Shown: piece by piece, positions 36,987 to 49,639 of the stretch | Layout: each line of letters begins with the position of its first letter | Position numbering within the stretch: position 1 is the first letter of the stretch | Source: Tetrahymena thermophila SB210 | Lineage: Eukaryota > Ciliophora > Oligohymenophorea > Hymenostomatida > Tetrahymenidae | Assembly (NCBI RefSeq): GCF_000189635.1 | Contig: NW_002476438.1 | Location: 248,001-312,000 of the forward strand | Direction of reading: 5' to 3' | DNA length: 64,000 nt | Position numbers and translations under genes: made by a program | Notes under the pieces: generated by a model | What the model was told of the DNA's origin: nothing | The model's database searches: none | Seen by the model: only the letters and a program-made list of their open reading frames with translations

Positions 36987-37942
36987 AAATTAGTTAAAAT
37001 ATACTAAAAATATTTTATATTAACAAACATATTCAAAATAAATAATGTTATTCAAATTAATTTCAATTTATTTCACAAGTTAATACTTACTTATTTATTT
37101 ATTTAAAATATTTTTTATATTTCATAAATCAATATATCTATTAATCTATCTTTCTTTCTTCTATCTATCTATATATCTATGTTTACTTCATAAATATTAT
37201 AGGATATTTTAAAAATTTAAATAAATTTAATTCAGCCAATGAACATTTTATATATTATTTAGAAATAAAATAAAGTGATAAATAATAATAATTATTTTAA
37301 AATTTAAATTCATTTATTATATTTTTAACGTAATTTCTATTTGTAAAATAAATAGTTTTGTTCAAAAATAGCAGCAAATTCTCCCAAATATTTTTAAATT
37401 TTATTAAATCATATTAAAACTTCTCTAGAACTTGGTTTCGATGAATTAAGGTTATTGTTAAAATTAGAGATAATAATATAAATAATATAACAATTCTTTT
37501 ATTTAAAATAGAAAATTTTGTGAGTTGTTGCATACTAATAGAATACAAACTCTAATAATGAGTTATTTATTTAAAAATTTAAATTATCTAAATTATTTCT
37601 ATTTGTTTGATTGCAAAATAATGAAAAAACCTTTGAAGTAAAGAATTTTGATATATTATTATTATTATTATTATAATCATCAAAATAATTAAAATATAAT
37701 TATGCTTATAAAAACCAGATTGCTTTTAAATTTTTAAAAAGTCTATTTGACTATTTGAATGATAACAGAAATATAAAAAAAATCAATAACGCTTAAAAAG
37801 AAAAATAATAAAATAAGAAAGAAATGTAATTAATTATTTGTATTTTATTTAATGTATTTTCGTATGATAAAATGCAGGAACAAATAACTAATAAAATGCA
37901 TTAAAGTGTAATTCAAAGTATTATTTGAATAATAATAATTCA
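36987..37942. other. intergenic, AT-rich
   Basis: Space between convergent genes (transporter and thioredoxin-fold gene), with CTAT, TTCT and ATT repeats near 37,140 and 37,655. No gene was seen. Confidence 0.5.
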
Positions 37943-38395
37943 TCATTAACTTTATTTAAATCCTTACTAAAGAGCATCTTAATAAGCGTCACGGGCAGCT
38001 CCTTCAGCCTTTGAGAGGATCTGATTTTTATCTACGAAGAAGCTTACTGGTAAATCTTTGATATAGGGAGCAAGCGCGGTATCGGATAAAATTTATAAGT
38101 CAACATAAACGAAGCTAACCTTATTCTAGTCATTAGGTTATGATACAAATTATTAGCCATTTGAAACATAAATAAGAGATTGATAGGCTTATTGAGAGAG
38201 TTAATTCCCATTTCCGAAAGTAACAAAAACTTTATTGTGAGTTTATAAAAACTTATCTATATCATTTGAGCTCACACGTTAGATATATCTATCATCCAAT
38301 TAAAAATCTGGTTGCTTGTGTCCTCTGATCTTTTTGCAGTGTGAGAATGATACTAAAAGGACTGATATCAATAATAATTTGATTAAATTGTTCAT
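37943..38395 (-). CDS. secreted thioredoxin-fold protein without CXXC (copy 1)
   Basis: This is a single exon of 150 residues from ATG 38395 to TGA 37943. A signal peptide is clear (LIKLLLISVLLVSFSHC). The mature part has the thioredoxin layout: a strand (KVFVTFGNGNQ) at the place where the active-site loop should follow, then a helix, a strand (VSFVYVDLQ), and LPVSFFVDKNQI with a likely cis-Pro before the last strands. The active-site Cys pair is absent, since GNGNQLSQQ stands there, so it should not be a disulphide oxidoreductase. It resembles the gene at 58,023-58,454 in size, signal and fold. A chaperone-like or structural role in the ER or outside the cell is inference. Confidence 0.7.
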
Positions 38396-39850
38396 TTTTC
38401 TTTTATTTTTTAGAATTAATTTTTTTATAAAATTTAATAAAAACTAAAAAATACAGTTTCCTAGTTATTTTTAAATAGCAATTATTGTTATATTAAAGTA
38501 CGATTTTAGTTTTCAAGTTGAAACCATAAGATAAACAATAAATTTACCTGTACATAACGCATAGTTATCAAAAACGTTAAAACGGTTATCTATTATATTT
38601 TAAGAACAAGTTATATTTTACTTGTTTTGATTTCTCATTAAGGTGACATTGAATAAAGTTGAAAGGACAAACAAAAAGTAGATAAAAAATTCTCAAAACA
38701 TTAAAATACATTAAATGATGATCGTAGCATGTGCTTTATTCATGTTCTTTTTATTTAGATTTTTGGCATTTATTACAATATGAAATAATATTTATTTCAT
38801 TTTTTCGAAAATTATGTAAATAATAATTTAAAAATACAAACAGCAAAACTTCCTATAATTTTATACAATAAATGAATAAAAGAAATAATTAATTATTTAG
38901 TTAATTCTAACTAATTGAATAATGAATAATTGACTGAGCCTATTAAAATTGTAGTGAAAATGAAATAATTTTAAATTACTTGTACGTTTTATAATAAATC
39001 AGTGAATCAAGCTAATTAAATATTTTTTTATTCTATATTTTCTATCAATGAGTAAGTTTGAAATACACTTATTTATTTATTAGCTTTTTCAAATAAATTT
39101 AGTATTCTAAAGTAACAAAAAAAATATTAAAGATAAATTAAAGCTTGTATAGCTCATAATTTTTTTATTAATTTTTGATTTGCGTATGGTTTAAATAACA
39201 ATATAAAATATGATGTATTTATTATTGAAGCATAACTAATGGGTTTAGAAGAAATGAAAATGTAGCAAAAAAACAGAGATATACTGTAAATTGAATTATT
39301 TATTTTGATAAACTGAATTTTTATAAATTTTTTATGTATTAAAATAAGTTAAGTGTTTATTTATTTTTTTAAAAGAAATTTCATCTATTTTAAAAGAAAC
39401 TAGTATTAATTTTTATATCTCTTTTGAAATAGATTAAAAAAAGGTAAAGAAAAATACTTATTTTTTATTATTTAATTGCACTGCTTTAAATTTAAATAAA
39501 ATACTAAGAATAATAATAATCTAAGATTTAAACACATTGTCAGTCAATCACTTAAAAATTATATCAACAAAAAAAATTAAAATATTAAATAAAATAAAAA
39601 ATTTATTGGCATTATTTTAGAGGATAAAAATTGTAACTAATTTCATATAGATAGATAGAGAGTATAAGTAATTTTAAATAATTTTTTGTTGTTATTAATA
39701 AATTTATATATTTTATTTTTCAATGATTCTGTAAAATGCATCCTTGTTGATAGATTGATAGCTAGCTAGCTAGCTGGTAAAAAAGTATAAGTGAAATATT
39801 ATCAAATCCTATCAATTTAGAAATTACAGTCAATCAATTTAATATCTTCA
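38396..39850. other. intergenic, AT-rich
   Basis: Mostly A/T-rich. A stretch near 38,545-38,600 repeats AACG/TTATC words (AAAACGTTAAAACGGTTATC) but has no clear meaning. No gene was seen. Confidence 0.5.
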
Positions 39851-41098
39851 TCATTTCTTTTCATCGTAAGAAACAACTTTTTAGTTGAAAGGATTATCTG
39901 GGCTCTTATCCCACTTTTTTTGTTTAAAATAAATATTAAAAAATTTCTAAATTAATTTTATTTACCTCTTTTCTTAGTAATTCAATGTGTTTTGATCTTT
40001 TGAAGTGAGGAAATTCAGCCTTCATCTCTGGCAATCTTCTTTCTAAAAATTCTTCCCAAGCCTTGTTAATAAAATAAGAAATAAAAAATCAATTTGAATT
40101 AGATATTTCTCTAGAAGTAATTTATTTTATTAATAATATTTATTTACTGCTTTGACTTTCTTTTCTGGATGTTTAACTCCTTAATCATCTTTTAAGCCTT
40201 CTAAGGCGTCATCAAGACCTGTTGCATCAATAACTTTATCGTATTTTTCTGCATCTTATAGAGCTTATTCTCTTCTAATATGATTTAAATTGGGTTTAAC
40301 ATTGAAGTCTTCTCCGTCACTTTCTTCTACTTCTTCTCCTCTAGCAATTTTTTCTTGTTTTTCTTATTCTTTTTCTTTTTTCTACTTTTCAGCTTCTTTC
40401 TTTTCTTTTTTGAGTTCGTCTAAGTCAATTCCCATTCTCTTAGCTGCTTCTCGTTTCATAATTTCCAATTCTCTTTTCTTAAGCTCAGCTTTTGTTAATT
40501 TCCCTCCTTCTTCTTTCTTTAGTGTTTATTCTAATTGATTATTACAAAAAAGAACATTAAAAACAGAAAGGAATTCCATAATTTAAATAATAAATAATAT
40601 AAAAAGTCCATTTAAAATTATAAATAAAATAAATGCATTTTAAATTCATTACTATCTTTAAATTGTTTTTAGTCTTCTTCATACAAAGCTCTCTTTTCCT
40701 CATTTCTTTTTCTTTCTTCTTCTTTTTGTTTTTCTTTTTCTTGCTAAATTTTATATAAATATCTTCATAGAATCAAGCTACTTTATTAAACAAAAGCTAT
40801 TACCTATCTTTCAAGCTTTTTCAAGACATTTTTATCATCTTCTGCCCATTTGGCTGCTTCTTTTCTTTCTTCTTCAATAATTCTAGCTTATTTTTTTTAT
40901 TCTTTTTCCCTTTCTCTGGCTTCCTATGCTCTAATTTATACAAATGAAGAATATTAATTTCCTTTATTATCTAGTTATATTGCTTCAAAATTAAATTTCA
41001 GCTCAACATATTTAATGCTTGAGTTTTTATCTCTGAAATCAGGTATATTTAATTCTATCAATTTATTACTTAGGATTGGTTCCAAGCTTTTTACTCAT
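39851..41098 (-). CDS. CCDC124: CCDC124 homologue (ribosome-associated coiled-coil protein)
   Basis: Six exons in transcript order: 41070-41098, 40804-40930, 40653-40743, 40148-40530, 39966-40061, 39851-39913. Phases agree; 262 residues with TGA 39851-39853. Both conserved ends of the family are present. The N-terminus is MSKKLGTNP followed by AKWAEDDKN (human CCDC124 has YWKDDDK). The C-terminus has HPEKKVKAAWEEFLERRLPE, FKRSKHIELLRKEWDKSPDN and PFNQ, matching the KEWLRSPDNPMNQ region of human CCDC124. The middle is a Lys/Glu-rich helix, longer than in the human protein (about 223 residues). In yeast and mammals Lso2/CCDC124 binds idle 80S ribosomes and helps restart after starvation. The same role here is inferred from homology. 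Confidence 0.9.
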
Positions 41099-41655
41099 TT
41101 CTACAAATTTTTTAATACTTGCTTCAAATTTAATTTTTCTTTTTTTTTTTTGGCAGATTAAATTATAAAAAAAAAATATTAACCAGTCTAATTAAATATA
41201 ATTGAATATTCTTACGATTAGATATTTCGAATATTATAATAAATATTATCTTCTATTTTATAAATTCTTTAACTAGCTGCTATAAAAATAAAAGACCTAT
41301 CTTTAGCAAATTTTAGATATTAATTAATGTCACAATAAAATTGAATTAGATCATTTTTAGAAAATTAAGACTTGAATAAACTGATAAGAATATCAATAAA
41401 TATTTCTTTTAAATTTGAACTTTTTATATTTTTTATAATCAATTTATTAAGAATTAATTTAATAATTTTAAGAGCATTCAGCTAGTTGTTATATCATTTG
41501 TTTTTGTTAAAATTTGAGCCACAATAAAATTCATGAAATTTGAGTTTAATACTTTAAAATTGATTGATTGATTACCACTTATGTAATTTGAAAGAGAAAG
41601 ATTCAACTTGATAAAAATTAAAATTTTAAATCAAAAATCTACCAAGATTTGTAAA
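41099..41655. other. intergenic between divergent genes
   Basis: 557 bp of A/T-rich sequence serving as upstream region for both the CCDC124 homologue (minus) and the coiled-coil gene (plus). No regulatory motif was identified. Confidence 0.5.
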
Positions 41656-43365
41656 ATGAATGAAAATAATTAATTATCTAACAAAGCAATTTCGCAAGAG
41701 TCAACAATAAATCATTCTCATTCTTAAGAAGAAACATAGCTAGAAAGGGAAACCTAATTCTAGCTAAGATTCAAAAATTAATCTAAATTGACAAATCAGA
41801 GATCTCAATCTCAAGTAGAAAAAAGCTCAATAAAGATTTCAAATAATAGTTATCTTATGACAAACACATCAGGAGAAATTATAAGCTAAAATTAAACTAA
41901 TAGTAAATCTCAAATGAGATAAAAAGATTTGTAGACAGAATACAATTCTAATAAATAGAATGTGTCTTAAGACTAAGTGAATCTAAACGACTCATGCTTA
42001 GTTGAGTAAAATAAAATTAATGTAATTCTCGTTAAAATTATAAAATTAATGTAAAAATTGAAAGATAATAAATGCAAGACACTAGATAAAAGCTCATTTC
42101 TTAGAATAAGAAACTAAAATAATAGCTGAAGGATTTTGCAAATGTGATGCTTAATATCATCTAAAAAGATAAGGACTACAAGACTAAACCAAAAAAGTAA
42201 TAAAAAGATTTAGAACCAGCTGAGTTACTACAAAGTATATTAATAAATAAATATATTTATTATTAGAAGAGAAATTAGAATTATTTAGTTTGTTTTTTGA
42301 TTATTTTAAGTAAAGAAATAGAGAGCTAGATAGCATCAATTATAAATAAATGAAATGAAGACCAACATTCAACATTTAAGAAAGATACTTGAGACTTCTT
42401 ATGATCTGAATAAGTAAAATTTAAAAAAATATTATATATAATGAAATGTTATTAAGGATATTAGAAAAAGAAGAAGAACTGAAATAAGTTAAAAAAGAAT
42501 TTAACGGATTAGTTGAAGAAAAGGAATAATTATTAAAGCAAAGGCAAATTGAATAAAGTAAAAATGTTAAATATTATCAAAGCGAAGAAGAATACGAAAA
42601 GTAAATGAAGGTTTTAAAGGAGTAGTTGAAAAAAATTAAGGAAGAAAACAAGGAAATTGCAGAAAAAATATAAATCAAAGAGAGAAGCATTAAAAAATTA
42701 TAAGACAATATTTAGTTTAAAGAAGATAAGATCAAAGATATGCAAAATAAAATCAAAGAAAGAAACAAAATATTAGAAAATAGCTAAGAAAATGAAGTAT
42801 TTATTCATTTATTTATTTATATAACTTAAGTAAATATTAATATTTGGTTAAGGTATCGGACGAAGTTATTGCAGACCTTTAAAATAAAATTAAAGAGCTT
42901 GAAGCTGAAAAGAAGAGAAATGACTAAAAGTTCTAAGAAGAACTTAGTAATTTGCATAAAGAGAAAATAGACTTTTAGTAATAGTATGAAAAGAAGTTAT
43001 AACAGTCTAAAGAGAAAGAAAGAGTAATTAATTATTTTAGTGAAATAATTTTTTATTTATTTAAGATTCATTGAATAGTAATTAAAGCTGAGTTAAATAA
43101 AACTGAAAGAAATAGCAAGACTAATCAAGTCAAACTAAAATCATATGTTAAGTAATACAAAAAAAACATAAAATTAAATTGAAGAGTAAAAGCAGGAGGT
43201 ATAATTTGATTTTTTCTTACATTAATTTAAATCTAATAACATTTAAAATAGAAAGCTTACTTAGAAAAAATGATTTAGCTGAGGACAGAGTAGATAAATA
43301 AATTAAAATAAGAATTCGATGAGTATGGGGGAGATGATGAGGCTGAAAAATCATCACCTTAATGA
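41656..43365 (+). CDS. coiled-coil protein, 447 aa
   Basis: Seven exons: 41656-42021, 42105-42234, 42311-42413, 42457-42796, 42853-43023, 43079-43198, 43252-43365. All phases fit and TGA is 43363-43365. The first 130 residues are Ser/Gln/Asn-rich and probably disordered. From there to the end lie long Lys/Glu/Leu/Gln helices with heptad patterns (KEEELKQVKKEFNGLVEEK; KIKELEAEKKRN), typical of a coiled coil. The acidic C-terminus has EYGGDDEAEK. No catalytic motif. A structural or scaffold role is likely; the family is not recognised. Confidence 0.85.
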
Positions 43366-44172
43366 GCTTTTCTAAGTTGCTTTTAATCATAATAAATAAA
43401 GATTGAATAACGATAAAACTTTAATTGCAAAATAATAAAAATTAAAAATATTATATTTTAAAAATATAACGCTTATTTATTTAAGTTTTAATTAAGATAA
43501 CCAAAATAATTTTCCTAATTATTTATATATTTAGTTAGTTTATATTTATCAATTTTATTTAGCCTAAAAAATGTTTGTTTATTCTAAAAACTAAAAAATG
43601 TTAAAATTATATATTGTTTAAAATAATTAATTTTAATTTGTGTAAATTATTTTGATGAAAAGCAAAAATAAATTGATTTATTTGATTATATAAACAAAAA
43701 TTTTACAAACAATTTTTTATTTTTGATTTTAAAATTATATATTTATTTTATATGAAAAATTTAATTTAGATTTATATATATATTTAATTAATTAATTTAT
43801 TATTTAGTACAATATTAATGCAGACAGATCACTGCATATCATTAATTAGTAGATTTATTTATATTACCATTCACTTAATGATTATAATTATCTATCTTTT
43901 TTGTTTTATGATAGATATGTATGTTTAAAACAATTTTCATTTTTTGTTGAATAGCATTAACTCTAATAACCATTTTGATTGGCTTTTAGTTAGTAAAAAG
44001 GGAAAAATATAGTCTTTTATAGTACATGATTTTTATTTTATTAAATTACTGTTGATTTTCCAAATTTTTTTGTTTATTTTGAAGATTTTTAGGAAGTAGA
44101 ATAATTTATTTTTTGTTTGTTACTTATCAAGTATTTTATCAAAATAAATTCATTAATTGTTTGTTTTTCATC
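43366..44172. other. intergenic between convergent genes
   Basis: A/T-rich region between two gene 3' ends. A TGA-free plus frame from 43,818 runs 590 bases but overlaps the phosphatase exon on the other strand and is judged a shadow. Confidence 0.5.
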
Positions 44173-47100
44173 TCAAAAGACTTTATGAACTATAGAAGGA
44201 ATATCCAGATGGTTAAGTATTTTCGACTTAGAATATATTCCTTAGAATTGATTAAAAATTTAAGATTATATTTTTGGTTATGCTGTTTGCTGATAAGAAG
44301 GCGCACTTACATTTGAATGATTGTAGTAAGAGCTATTTGAATTGTTATAGTTAAATATTGAAGATTCATTTCTTGAATTTGAATTTGAGTGTGAATTATT
44401 TTCTTTGAAAAGAGCTTTTAAATACTTTTCACTGCTCAATTCATTCACTTTCTTTTCAATACAATTAACTCTGCGATTGACAGCTATTCTTTATCTATCG
44501 CTTAATACGGTCTTAGATTAGTCGATTCTATCTGTGTCAACTAGTGACAATTTCGAGTTTTCGTCTTCAGCAGAAGAGAATTAAGAAATTTACGGATAAT
44601 CCTTTTTAGCGATGATAGGAGAATGGAATGAATGCAAAATGTTGTTAGGACTAGCGTCGTAGATTGTTTTTGTATTGAATGCCTTTATTTACTACTTTAA
44701 TAAAGTGGTTTCTGCTTAGTTATTAAATTAAAATTATAGAGAAAGCCTTCTTTACTATTGTTAAGTATTGTTAGTAGAAGAAGGAGTTATACTTTCATAC
44801 TTCTCTCTCAGTTTTGGATAGTTATTACTGCCTTAACTGGTGTTTTAACTACCTTCGCTAGTTAGGGCTCTGTCAGATGTTTATATTTGCTTTGCGGGCG
44901 AACATCTCCTGTAATTTTGATGATCTGTTAAAGATTTATTATTTATTTTACTGGAAGTTTAAATTTAGCTGGAATTATTAGAAGCAAATTTTTGCATCCT
45001 CTATAGCTACTAAGTTTATTCAGAAGTATTTGGTTTTTCTGAAAGTAAATTTGCATTATTTTATTCAATTTTTGAAGTGTTTAAGTTTTTTTCGGATTGT
45101 TACTAATTGATTTTTTCAGATACGTTGGAAGTATTTTGTGGAGAGGCGTGAGCTTGGAAGTCTATGAAGGAGATAACTAAGCCAGTTAAATTATCAGTTG
45201 ATCTCCTCTTTAATGCTTCTTAAATCACTCCTTCTACACCTTTAGCGCATAGTGAATGAGTATTTAATGGATTAGATGAGCTATTGTTATTGTTACTTTA
45301 TTCAATTCTTATTGCATCCCAACTAGCTTTAATAGCTTCGCTGCTTGACATTTTATCAAAAATACCATCACCTATAAATAAATTAATTAAAAATTGATAA
45401 ATAAAATTTAATTGAAACGATTTTCTTTTTAATGAAAAATGGAATCAGTTTTAAATGAAATATTTTCTTACATCCCATGAAGATGTAATCATGACTCTTT
45501 TATACTCTGAAAACTTTGATTTCTGGATCAGATATTATGACTCCTTGCTTTCCACCATATTTCTATAACTTAGCTTCAATGTCTCCGAAAGTTCTTGAAA
45601 CCTAATTTTTTTATGAAAATTAAAATTTAAAAAAGGGAAAATAATTCAATTTAAAAATAATTTTTTGAGAAACTTCCTCCTTTATTTGAAGAAAATAAAT
45701 TAAAATTGAATATTTTTAAGGGAATTTTTTATGAATTACAGATAATCTTCCAGGTAGAGTTCTCAAAGGACCATATATAGTTTTAGTAATACCTTCGCTA
45801 TCTGGTTTAGTTGTTTATTGAGACCTAATTAAAAGAAAAAGAGTAAAATTAACATAACTTTTAATTAAGAGGTATAAAAGAATTGTATTATAGTGTGATC
45901 AAATCTAAAATACTCACACAAGGAATCTTAAATTAAATCTTTGATCAAAAATAATAAAGTAAATAGTTACTAATAAATTCTCCCTCCAGCTTCAATGATT
46001 CTTTCTTTTTCTTGTAAGTCACAAGGTTTGTGATCTCTACTCAAATCGAGGGTTCTTTCTCCCTTATTCATAGATAGTATAGCTCTCGAGTCACCAACAT
46101 TTGCTATATAACATATCTCTCCAACAAGTAGGACAACAATAGCGCAAGATCCTGACTTGTCATAAGGATTGAACTACTCAGCTCTTTCTATAAATTCCTT
46201 CTCTGCCTTAGCAAAGCCATTGATTAATGCCTACCTTGGATTTTCTGGGAAGTTCTCATCACTTATTACCTAATATTTAAAATGAAAGATTAAATAAGTT
46301 ATTTTATATAAAATTCAAGTTTAGCAAAATAATAAATAAGTATTCATGCAAATGCAGAATATTTGTATTTTTGATGTGGCATTCAAAGATCAAAAATATA
46401 TTTATTTTTATAAGGGGTAGCTTCACTTTTAAACCAGTGAAAAGATAAAGATAGAGAGAGGAGATACTAATTAAATAACAAAAATAATTAATTAATTAAT
46501 GATGATAAATTTTGTAATGCATGAACAGAATTTGTTTGGCTTTTTTTTATGTGTATTAATTTAGAAATTTTAATTAATTTATCTTTTATTAATAAATAGA
46601 TTCATTGAAATAAACGCATTCTGTAATAGTAACTTTATTTCAAAACTAATTAATTAAAACTCAATTCATTTATTAATATTTTCAGAGTTCTAATTAATAC
46701 TATGATTTCTCCTAAATTTAATTTATTTACTTTTTCCAGCTACTTTTATTTATTTATTTATTACTAATTCATTCATTTATTTGCCTTCTACCTTTAGTCA
46801 AAATTGATGTTTTGATGTTACATAAAGCAGACAAAAGACAAATATTTTCTGTTTTTTTAAATTCTTAAAAGTGTTTCTATTTACAATAAAGGATGCTTGC
46901 TTGTTCTTAAACTTATTTGAATAGCTTACAATAATTTATTCTATCTAAAAATAAAAATTTTGTCCATTAACTTATTAAACACGTAAAATTTATTCTATAG
47001 TATTATAGCATTTTTAAAACTTGAATAATATTATTTATCTATCTCTTTATCTTTATATCATATATATCCTCTCTCTTTACTAATTTAAATCAAAATATGA

Positions 47101-48114
47101 TATTCTTTTTTTATTTATTTTACGTATTGGTGAAGGTGATCTCTCAAAAAATCAGCGCAGAATGCTCCTCCATGCCCATCATAAATACCAAAGAATGCAC
47201 ATCTTGGCCAGTTTTCTGTTTTTTTATAATTTGGTCTGACAATATTAAGAATAATTGAAACCCTATCTTCATTATATTTTCTCACTAGACCTTGGTTTGT
47301 GTTTGCAGCATAGGCACTGATAATACCATTCCTCTTTTGACTAAATTTACTAGGTTCTTACTTGATGCCTGATAAGGCAGGATTTTCTTTTTTAACAATG
47401 TCTTAGTTTTATTTTTAAGCCAGATTCTACAAGCTAGTGTTAGAATAAGATAAAGAAACGTCTTCTATTTTACTCGAATTTGTTTACTTTTGAGCAGTTT
47501 CGTTCGATGTTTCTATCTTATCTATTTTAATTTGCTTTTCAGATAACTCTTATATGCGCTTATGCAAACTCTCTCTGTCTGTTTAACATAAATCTAAAGA
47601 ATAGCGCTTCTTTTAATCGCTTCCCTAACCATCTTTTCTAACAGTTTTTGAGGAGCTTGTTTAATTAGAATTCTATTGATGATACTTTTGCTATAAGGGA
47701 GTCTTTTATAGCTAGCGATATAGCAAATTACTGTTCTATTATTTAGGAGATTAATTTCTTTAAGTAGGCAAATCATTTAAATAAGCAGCAAAATGTCCAT
47801 CAAGTTTTTATTAATCTATTGATCTGATTCTTTCCCTTGAGGTTAATTTTTCATTTGAGTTCTGCTATTAACTTACTTATTATTTCGCTCTTATGTTTTC
47901 GGATAGATCTAATTGAAAAACAATAAAAATATTTTCAGCTTTACCAATTAATTTAGGTAGAAATTTTTGAGTGATTTTAAGATGTAGATTTATAAGTGGC
48001 GTTTTGCAATAATAAAGTTATTAAAAATTTACCTCTCTTTACGCTTGACTAAATGGGAGTGCGATTAATGGCAAATCTTTTACATTCACTAAAATTTTTA
48101 TTAACTTAACTCAT
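44173..48114 (-). CDS. PP2C-family Ser/Thr protein phosphatase with long extensions
   Basis: Six exons in transcript order: 48033-48114, 47124-47908, 45971-46269, 45740-45824, 45472-45601, 44173-45371. Phases agree; 859 residues from MSQVNK. The PP2C (PPM) domain spans about residues 225-531 with the expected metal and substrate motifs: NEDR (240-243), DGHGG (271-275), SGSCA, NVGDSRA, SRDHKP, RTFGD, CDGIFD (461-466) and DN (520-521). These should make it an active Mg/Mn-dependent phosphatase. A Ser/Gln/Asn-rich N-terminal region of 220 residues and a C-terminal tail of about 330 probably serve targeting or regulation. Intron 2 is unusually long (46270-47123). Coding-like sequence (IESKKQKPILPASPSL) precedes the chosen ATG, so a further 5' exon is possible. 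Confidence 0.93.
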
Positions 48115-49639
48115 TGACAAAGATGGCGATGCAGGCAGGATTGGTTTCTGCTTTTTAGATTCAATCCTAATTTGAATGAATAAAGAGATCTAATTAATTA
48201 ATTAATCAATCAATCAATAATTTATTTGAATATATTTCAAAATACTTTGTTATTAGCAAGCTTTTTTTGGATTTATTATTAATTAAATAATTATTGATTT
48301 GATTTGATCGCGCAAATAAAGACTTGTTATATAATCTTCTTTTTTTATTTTTTGATTTTTAAATGAGTACTAGTTTTATCAATCAATTGATTTCTTAAGT
48401 TTATATATTCTTTTTACCTTAGCAAGAAAGACAATTCTTTGTCAAATACTAATAAATTAATGTAAATGCATATTCTTTTTAAGTAAAATTTCCTTTCATT
48501 TGCTGAAATAATTATATGAAGTATATGTATCTATTTATATCCCTTTAAAGGATCTCCTTTCATAGTTATACATACACACTTTTTTATTGAAAAAAATTCA
48601 AATATCAATCAATAACAATCATAGCTAAATCAAAAAAATCTTTCAAAAGTTAATGTTAAAATTTAAAAATAACCCTAGATTTTTAAATTATTTGTTAATC
48701 AATATTTCATAAAAATTAATTTCAAATAATTCGCCCTTTTATTTAAAATTTTTAAATACTCAACATCTTATCAATCAACTATTCATTAATAGTTTCTCAA
48801 TAAGCAAATTTATATTTTTGTTTAAGTTAGTTGAAATTACTTACACTTTATATCCAATAAGATTGTAATTTAATTAGATATTAATTATATAAAGAAATAT
48901 ATATACAAAAGCGCTTGTACAAAAATTATTTTAAATAAATAAAACATTCTGTTTTTGCAAATTATTTATTTATTCGTTTTAAATTTAAATTATTATAGCT
49001 TTCTCATTTAAATTTTTGATAAAACAAAAATTATAAAAAATTTTGAGATAAATAATGATCATATTTTAATGAAATAAATGCAATAAATTTAAATAAATTT
49101 TAAAAATAAAGTTAAAAAATTAATTTTATGATATTTAAAAACAATATAAAGCAAATTAAAATAAAATAATTCTAAATATTTTTATATTTTATTTATTAAA
49201 TTTTAATGAAGCTCATTGAGAAAATTAATTGAGGGTATCTAATTAGATTTGAAAATCAACAATTTATTTAAAGATTTAATCATTTTTTATTTATAAATAA
49301 AAATATATTTTAGATAAATTGAAATATTATTTATAAGTAAAAAAATATTCAATAAAATAATTTAATTGCTATCTTTTAAAGTTTTATTTATTTATTTATT
49401 TATTTATATATTTATTTTTTGCTTATCTTTTTTCTATTTTTTCATCCATTTTCTAATTTTATTTTATTAAGTATTTTTTTTATTTTTTGAATTTTAAATA
49501 AATTAAAGTTTTTATGCCATTTATTTATTTATATTTTAATATTTTAAAACCATGAACGACTATATTATAGAATACATTATCTTATATTATATATTATATT
49601 GTTCTAATATTTATATATTTATTAATCCCTTTTTCACCA
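48115..49639. other. upstream of the phosphatase, AT-rich
   Basis: The first 60 bases could be coding (see the phosphatase). A possible upstream exon near 48,425-48,495 has a GTAAAA donor and a matching phase, but no convincing start. The remainder is A/T-rich, with (TTTA)n at about 49,385-49,412. Confidence 0.45.

Noticed and set aside
43818-44407. TGA-free plus frame of about 196 codons
   Set aside because: It overlaps the phosphatase's last exon on the minus strand, and its start is in low-complexity DNA.
47594-47776. minus frame of 60 codons
   Set aside because: An out-of-frame reading of phosphatase exon 47124-47908.
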